Source: Buddleja alternifolia | Taxonomy: Eukaryota; Streptophyta; Magnoliopsida; Lamiales; Scrophulariaceae | DNA: 64,000 bases | Assembly: GCA_019426215.1 (NCBI GenBank) | Contig: CM033401.1 | Span: 20,527,134 to 20,591,133, forward strand | Direction of reading: 5' to 3' | Shown here: positions 58,107 through 64,000 of the stretch, in pieces | How positions within the stretch are numbered: the stretch's first letter is position 1 | Layout of the letters: every line of letters starts with the position of its first letter | Notes under the pieces: generated by a model | What the model was told of the DNA's origin: nothing | What the model saw: the letters and a program-made list of their open reading frames with translations, nothing else | Databases searched by the model: none | Translations under genes and position numbers: made by a program

Positions 58107-59000
58107 CCACTTACACTTAAAGCCAATCGCTTTGGTAGCTTATACCCATCTTTTCAAGATGTTGCTCTAGCACCGCCTGCGCTAATGGCTTAGTGAGTGG
58201 GTCAGATATGTTATCCGCTGAGGCTATTTTCTGCATGGCGATGTCGCCTCTTCCAACGATTTCCCAAATTATGTGATATCTCCTCTCTATGTGTTTGGAT
58301 TTGTTGTGAGACCTTGGTTCCTTTGCTTGCGCGATGGCTCCTTTGTTGTCACACCATAGTGGCAACGGAAGCTCCATGCTAGGAACAACTTGAAGTTCAG
58401 TAATGAACTTCTTTATCCAAACAGTCTCCTTGGCCACCTCTAAGGCTGCCACATATTTAGCTTCGGTGGTCGAATCGGCAGTTGTGCTTTGCTTGGAACT
58501 TTTCCATGACACTGCTCCACTATTTAAAGTGAATATGAACCCAGAAGTGGATTTTTGATCATCGATGTCAGATTGGAAATCTGAATCAGTATAACCATCC
58601 ACTTTCATTTCTCCATTGTCATATGTGAGGATCATATCTTTAGTTCTCCTCAAGTACTTTAAGATTGATTTCCGGCCATCCAATGTTCTTTGCCTAGGTT
58701 AGCTTGAAACCTACTTACCACGCTCACAGCGTATGCAAGATCTGGTCTCGTGCATAACATCACGCACATAAAACTTCCCACTGCCGAGGCATAGGGGATG
58801 GTACTCATTTCTCTTCGATCTTCCTCACTTTGAGGGCTCATCTTTTTGGAGAGATGAATTCCATGTCTCATGGGCAAAAGACCTCTTTTAGAATTTTCCA
58901 TCCCAAATCGCTTTAGGACCTTTTCTAAGTAGAGGGCTTGGGAGAGACCTATTATCTTATTCGATCTATCCCTGTAGATTCGAGTTCCTAGGACATACAT
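58107..59000 (-). pseudogene. pol: Copia RT end and RNase H
   Basis: RT end: YVLGTRIYRDRSNKIIGLSQ, KRGLLPMRHGIHLSKKMSPQ, IPYASAVGSFMCVMLCTRPD. RNase H: YTDSDFQSDIDDQKSTSGFI, STTEAKYVAALEVAKETVWI, LWCDNKGAIAQAKEP, HIERRYHIIWEIV, with all acidic catalytic residues. A frameshift lies near 58670. The pol ends at 58117, directly before a purine tract and the LTR. Confidence 0.92.
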
Positions 59001-60288
59001 AGGTGGCTTCTCCTAAGTCTTTCATGGAGAATGTGCTTGAAAGCCATGTCTTAACCGAAGTTAGCAAACCTGTATCATTCCCTATATGTAGAATGTCATC
59101 CACGTATAGAACCAGGAATGATATCTTGCTCCCACTGACCTTTTTATAGACACATGGTTCATCCTCGTTTTTGATAAAGCCGTTGTTTCACACTTCTTCA
59201 TCAAAACAAAGGTTCCAACTGCGAGAGGCCTGCTTCAGTCCATAAATGGACCTATTTAACTTGCAGACCTTATGAGAATCGATATTGGATATGAAACCTT
59301 GGGGCTGCTCCATATAGATATCCTCCTCGAGGAATCCATTTAGGAAGGCGGTTTTCACATCCATTTGCCAGATTTCATAATCCAGGTATGCAGCTATTGA
59401 AAGTAGAATTCTAATGGATTTGATCACAGCTACTGGTGAAAAGGTTTCCTCATAGTCAATGCCCTCCTTTTGACTATACCCTTTCACCACTAGCCTGGCC
59501 TTATAGGTATCCACCTTGCCATCCGGACCTATCTTTCTCTTATAGATCCATTTGCATCCAATAGGTACAATACCTTTGGGAGGATCTATTAGATTCCAAA
59601 CTTGGTTCGAATACATAGAATCCATTTCTACTTTCATAGCTTCATGCCATTTCGCAGAATCCATATCCATCATTGCTTGGTCATAACTAGAGGGATCGCC
59701 TCCATGGTTTCCTTCTGCTACTGCATGCAAATTATGCTCTCCTTGTAGCAGAGAACCATATCTCGCAGGCTGTTGAGATACTCTAGTAGACCTGCGCACT
59801 GATGGTTGTGTCATTTTTGGGTCGGGTTGGGTCTCTTGAACAGTGTCTTCCACAGGGGATTCATTTTGTTCTTGTAGAACAGTACTTCTACCAGCTCCTC
59901 CTGCTCGAATGAATTCTTCTTCGAGAAAGATTGCCCGTAAGGCAACAATGATCCTTTGATCATCGGGAAGGTAGAAAAGGTATCCCATAGACTTCTCGGG
60001 ATATCCAACGAATCATCCTTTCATGGACCTAGCCTCCAATTTCTCTGCCTTGGTCTTTTTCACGTAAGCTGGGCAACCCCATATTCTTATGTGTTTCAAA
60101 TTAGGCTTCCTTCCACGCCATATCTGATACGGTGTTCCAGGAACAGGTTTGGAGGGACATCTATTCAAAATATGAGTAGCTGTAAGCAGAGCATGCCTCC
60201 ACAATGAAATGGGCAAATCTGTGTAGCTGAGCATGGATCGAACCATGTCCAACAGTGTTCGATTCCTTCGTTCTGCTATGCCATTCAA
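59001..60288 (-). pseudogene. pol: Copia integrase end and reverse transcriptase
   Basis: Integrase tail: [20 protein letters not shown] (catalytic Glu in AER) and IWRGRKPNLKHIRIWGCPAY. RT: WHEAMKVEMDSMYSNQVWNL, GCKWIYKRKIGPDG, YKARLVVKGYSQKEGIDYEE, MDVKTAFLNGFLEEDIYMEQ, and LYVDD at about 59096-59112. Stops at 60013-60015 and at 59188; a frame change around 59010-59030. Lineage different from the Sirevirus element. Confidence 0.92.
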
Positions 60289-60667
60289 TTGTGGAGTTGC
60301 TGGAGGAGTAAGCTGTAACAGTATGCCATGTTTCTAAAACATTAAGTTCCATACCTGAAGTAATATCTGCTTTCAGCTTAGGGCAGTCATTTTTCCAGTT
60401 TTCCACCTCTTGGCAGTGAATACATGCTGTTGCAATCCTTGGGCGCTTCTTTCCCCTTCTATGGTTATCAGAAGCAATGCCAAGCAGTCCATTTAGAGGT
60501 AAATCATCTTCCAATTCCCTTCTCATGAGAGCTTGTGTGTAAACAAGTCTGCCTTTAAGATCCATTGAGGAACCTCCCAAGTCATCAACTTCAAAGTCAG
60601 TGACAAAAGCAGAAAAGGACTTGGGAAGAGATTGAAGAATAAGGTTTACTTGTAGATGAAAACCCAT
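60289..60667 (-). pseudogene. Copia gag fragment joined to integrase
   Basis: LPKSFSAFVTDFEVDDL and QALMRRELEDDLP are from a copia gag, followed by a degenerate zinc knuckle CIHCQEVENWKNDC in which the histidine position is changed to Asn/Trp. Within about 60 residues the integrase of the same element begins, so the protease and most of the integrase are missing. Confidence 0.75.
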
Positions 60668-60668
60668 G

Positions 60669-62177
60669 TGTTAGGAAATTTCATGTTAGATGTTTTGATG
60701 ATGACAAGATAGGATTCTTTGTTAGACCCCAAATTTAATGTAAGTTATGTTTTTCATAGATTATTGTATAAGCATTTGAAAGTTGTAATTTATCTTTAGG
60801 CTTGTAATTTTTATCTTTATAAGATTTCAGACTAAATCTTAGCGATTGAATCGCTAGTAGAATTCTAGGTGAGTCTATTAGAGAAGAAGTTGAAGACCAG
60901 CGTCTGAAGTCAGCCAGAGATAACGATTTTCTGCTTAGCGTCCGTCAAACGCTAACAGACCTCTTTTCAGGATTCTTGAATCAAGCGCCCAAATACTCAA
61001 GCGACTTATGGCAGATTCACCTGAAATAAATCCTCAAGTCATGAAGGACTTAAATGTAATCATCAATGGACATTTATTTTCAACGGAAAATAAATTCAAA
61101 ATGCATTAAATGCTTGATAAGAGCATTAAATGTGATAAGCAAATATGACTTGTGGACAAGCCACCTTTTGACTCAGACTGTCAGAATTTCAGAGATTAAA
61201 CTGCTCCCGTCCAATCGGCCTTAGCAGATTTTCAGGAATGTCAGAGTTTAGGTATATTCACTCGCTACGTGAATGATAAGCGCCTGCATGTGTCCAACGG
61301 ACAGAGACCAAGAAAGTGTCTATAAATACCTTACCCCAGCAAACCCAAAAACAGAGACACATATACGTACGAGAAAAAGATTATTGCAAAATATTCACGT
61401 ACTCTTGCTGTGAAAAAGCTTAGAAACTCCATAGCCAAAACCTTTCAAGCTTTTTATATACATTCCAGACAGTCACTAAATATCTCAAACATCTTCCAAA
61501 AAAGAAATCCAATTTCCACTTGAGATATTCCAAGTTGTTTGATCTTTCCAAAACCAAACAAAACCCTAGTGATAAACCTCAACCTTTCATCTGAGTGAGA
61601 AAAGTTGTTGTACCCTTTCAGACAGTATTTCTAAGTGAGAGAAGCTTGAAGAAGACGATCTTCATTAGTGCTGAAGTCTGTGTGATCAAGGAGCCCGAGA
61701 TCATTTTCACCTGTTACTATTGTGTAGAAGATTCTGTGTGAATTCTTTGATTATCATCATAGTAAATTTCCTCCAAGTGAAAAGGAGAAGAAGGACATAG
61801 CTGAGATTACATCACCCAGCGAACCTTACAATTATTGTGTCATTTATTTTATTGTCTTATTATCATTATCATTGCATTATCCATCTTTTGAAAAAGACAA
61901 TTCAAAGTAATCAGCGATTAAATTAGCTAATAGAACGCTAAAAACTCATTTCTGCTGTGCTAACCCTGATTAAGCGATCTAAGCGTTGCCCTACTTTGGT
62001 AAACAGCTAAAATCACTAAGTCTAAGTTAACTTTACCTGAAGCGTTTGACCCAAGCGCTCAGTATCCCAAGCGTTCAAAATCTTTAAGTGATACGAAATT
62101 TTTTGAAGTCTAAAAAGACTTCAGGGTCTATTCAACCACCCCTTCTAGACCCTTTCGTATGCCACTTGGGACCACCA
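60669..62177 (+). repeat. 5' LTR of a plus-strand Sirevirus-like element
   Basis: TGTTAGGAAATTTCATGTTA to TGGGACCACCA. Complete and colinear with the LTRs of the element at 5719. It is followed by a primer-binding-site-like GTGATATTAGAGC at 62179-62191. Confidence 0.93.
61321..61328 (+). promoter_or_regulatory. LTR TATA box
   Basis: TATAAATA preceded by AAGTGTC and followed by CCTTACC. The same box is at equivalent places in the other LTRs of the family. It is the likely core promoter of the element. Confidence 0.7.
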
Positions 62178-62290
62178 AGTGATATTAGAGCGGTTGAAGT
62201 AGAAACCTAAGCGTTTCCGAGCGTAACTGCTTGTTTAGATCCATCTTTTCTAAACTTAATCGCTTAAAAATCCTTTTAAAACATATCATT

Positions 62291-63685
62291 ATGGCTTTTA
62301 ACAAAATGCCTAAGTTGGTAGAATCAAATTATGATTCGTGGAAACTTAGAGCATTCGCATACTTATGTTCATGCGATAATGAAATGTGTGATGTAATTAC
62401 AAATGGCCCCATTCAGATTATGAAAGTCATTACTCGAGCCCCTGGAGCGGATGAGGCTACTCCGGATGGCTATGTCGAGAAACCTAAGTTAGAATGGACG
62501 CCAGATGATCGGAAAAGAGCAAATCTAGATAATGTTGGACGAAGTGCACTATACTCAGCGTTAGGAGACAATGATGCATTGTTCAACAAGATCAAACAAT
62601 GTAAAACATCCAAAGAAATATGGGACAAATTGGCCATTGTGTGCGAAGGATCAGCACAAATGCAGGAGAATAAGCTCTCCATAGCCATGCAAAGATTCGA
62701 GCATTTCAAAATGCAGTCAAATGAGACGCTAGAACAATTAGACGCAAGATTTACTTTGCTCATCACCGAGTTAGCGTCACTAGACAAGAAATTGACCAAC
62801 AAGGAAATGGTTAATAAGATTTTCAGAAGTCTTCCAAGTAAATACTTGATCAAGACAGTTGCTATGAGAGAATCACAAACTTTGGAGACACTCACTCCAG
62901 AGCATGTGTTTTCAGAGTTAAAGGCATTCGAATTCGAGTTAGGAGAAGTAAGCGATACAACTACTTCAGTAACCGAATTAGGAGCGCTAATCGCTACAAC
63001 CAAAAACAAGGGTAAAGTGGTCAATGAGGTTAAGCTAGTGGAATCAAATGAAGAAAAGGAAATGACCTTATTAGTTAAGAAGTTCACAAAATTTCTGAGA
63101 TATGAAAAGAGAAATCCTATTGGACAAACTTCATTTCAAACTCCTTCCCCTGCACCAGCTACCCAGTATCAAGCGCCAGTGTACTCAGCACCTCAACCAG
63201 TAGCCCCAGTTCCATATCAAGCGCCACAGTCGCCTACTCAGAATCTCTCAGCGCCTACAGTTTCAAAGCGATTAACCACTGAACAAAAAATGAAAACTAA
63301 TTTGTGTTATAATTGCAGGAAACCAGGGCACTACCAGGTAAATTGCCCTTATCCGAATGTGTGTAAGCCCACAAGGCAAGACTATACGGATAGAAACCAA
63401 TTCAGGAACAACCTTCGCCAACAAGGTTTGTTAGCGGAATCTGAACCATTCTCCACACCCGAAGAGGACTTGGAATCATTAGATGAAAATAGTGATGAAG
63501 AGCCTACAAGCGACTCAGCGTTGATTTGCCTCATGGCAAGAGATGATGAAGCGTCTGATGACTCGCTACCAGAGGTAACCAATGAATTATCTCATCCTCT
63601 TTCATATGATGAATTACTTGACAAAGCATTGGGTAGGACGATAAATATGTTAACGACATGTATGGGCTATGTAGATAAAATTTAA
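62291..63685 (+). CDS. gag: Sirevirus-like Gag, open frame but truncated after the acidic region
   Basis: The start ATG at 62291 (MAFNKMPKLVESNYDSWKLR) is preferred over the upstream ATG at 62231 because it lies in an A-rich leader and matches the other copies. Order: N-terminal WKLRAFAYLCSCD region (residues about 15-30), UBN2-type gag domain (about 60-210), lysine-rich segment, proline/glutamine-rich linker (about 285-325), CCHC knuckle at residues 339-352, acidic segment (about 385-420). After SYDELLDK (about 63625) the sequence departs from the other copies and the frame ends at 63685, so the coiled-coil tail and all of pol are missing. Gag forms the virus-like particle and binds element RNA. 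It is the only uninterrupted gag in the window. Confidence 0.9.
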   Translation: MAFNKMPKLVESNYDSWKLRAFAYLCSCDNEMCDVITNGPIQIMKVITRAPGADEATPDGYVEKPKLEWTPDDRKRANLDNVGRSALYSALGDNDALFNKIKQCKTSKEIWDKLAIVCEGSAQMQENKLSIAMQRFEHFKMQSNETLEQLDARFTLLITELASLDKKLTNKEMVNKIFRSLPSKYLIKTVAMRESQTLETLTPEHVFSELKAFEFELGEVSDTTTSVTELGALIATTKNKGKVVNEVKLVESNEEKEMTLLVKKFTKFLRYEKRNPIGQTSFQTPSPAPATQYQAPVYSAPQPVAPVPYQAPQSPTQNLSAPTVSKRLTTEQKMKTNLCYNCRKPGHYQVNCPYPNVCKPTRQDYTDRNQFRNNLRQQGLLAESEPFSTPEEDLESLDENSDEEPTSDSALICLMARDDEASDDSLPEVTNELSHPLSYDELLDKALGRTINMLTTCMGYVDKI

Positions 63686-64000
63686 TTATTGATTCAATTT
63701 CGTAACAATGGCAATTGAATTAATAGCAATTTGGGTTTACAAAGGTTCTAATTGGGCTTTTTTTTTTTATTTGATTGAAACGGTTACATCATTACATCGA
63801 ATCAATAATAATTATCAGCAATTTTCTAATACAAACTAATAACAATAAATACAAATTAGAAACGAAAAACAATTATATAAGATGCATAGGACTGCTTTTT
63901 CTTCTCTTTTCTTTTCTCTGAAGATTCTTGTGGATGGAAATTTGTTATCTATCCTATGTTGTGAAGGTAAAATTATAATATTATTCCTACAACTAGAGTC
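63640..64000. other. AT-rich non-coding sequence beyond the truncated element
   Basis: No frame or repeat recognised; T-rich run near 63760-63769. It starts at the break in the Sirevirus element, so it is either the deletion partner or a later insertion extending beyond the window. Confidence 0.4.

Noticed and set aside
1..64000. tRNA, rRNA, CRISPR or riboswitch features
   Set aside because: No cloverleaf with conserved box motifs, rRNA segment or spaced identical repeats were found by eye; the primer-binding sites only mimic a tRNA 3' end complement.

Overview
The window is plant nuclear DNA, most likely from a eudicot. It contains Ty1/copia and Ty3/gypsy LTR retrotransposons of plant lineages, hAT-type and PIF/Harbinger-type MITEs, a Helitron-like end, F-box gene copies, spliceosomal-type introns and AT-rich spacers. 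I see no bacterial-type operon, CRISPR array, rRNA or tRNA gene. Almost every coding region belongs to a mobile element, and nearly all are broken by stops, frameshifts or truncation. The only candidate host genes are copies of one F-box gene, plus a small PPR-like fragment that appears to have been captured.

Layout. 1-1351: probable gypsy-type LTR sequence with an 89-bp direct repeat. 1352-4850: 5' part of a decayed Sirevirus-like copia element (minus strand). 5287-5718: LTR piece of a second copia family. 5719-19732: a 14-kb Sirevirus-like copia element on the minus strand with both LTRs, gag, pol and, between pol and the 3' LTR, an extra gene of about 4.3 kb that looks intron-containing. 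19741-22000: LTR and RT/RNase H pieces of other copia elements on the plus strand. 22001-25313: Helitron-like segment carrying a PPR fragment. 28784-30024: the longest F-box copy. 30345-34220: a 3.9-kb Harbinger-like element whose interior is a giant inverted array of a roughly 20-bp TTTTTACACACA-type unit. 34324-36583: a hAT MITE, an F-box fragment, LTR-like DNA and a fold-back element. 36969-47840: a second, disrupted copy of the F-box locus, split by a chromovirus-like gypsy element (38068-46988, TSD GAGGA). That element in turn hosts a hAT MITE (TSD GCTGATTG) and a Sirevirus solo LTR (TSD AAAAC), and its left end is tandemly duplicated together with F-box sequence. 49000-58101: nested remnants, namely a gypsy integrase tail, a second copy of the Sirevirus extra gene, a copia LTR, a gypsy 3' end with a minisatellite, and a copia LTR interrupted by a 2.1-kb TSD-flanked element (TSD CGACT). 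58107-60667: decayed copia pol. 60669-63685: Sirevirus 5' LTR and an open gag, cut off after gag.

How parts work together. In the Sirevirus family (copies at 1352, 5719, 45441, 50345 and 60669), LTRs with a TATA box would drive gag-pol. The extra 3' gene has its own possible TATA box and G-boxes and two short introns, so it may be made from a separate or spliced transcript. It has no recognisable signal peptide or membrane segment; it is lysine/serine-rich with a coiled coil, which does not fit a simple env. I consider this gene and the palindromic Harbinger-like element the two most unusual things here. All comparisons were made by eye within the window; no database search was possible.
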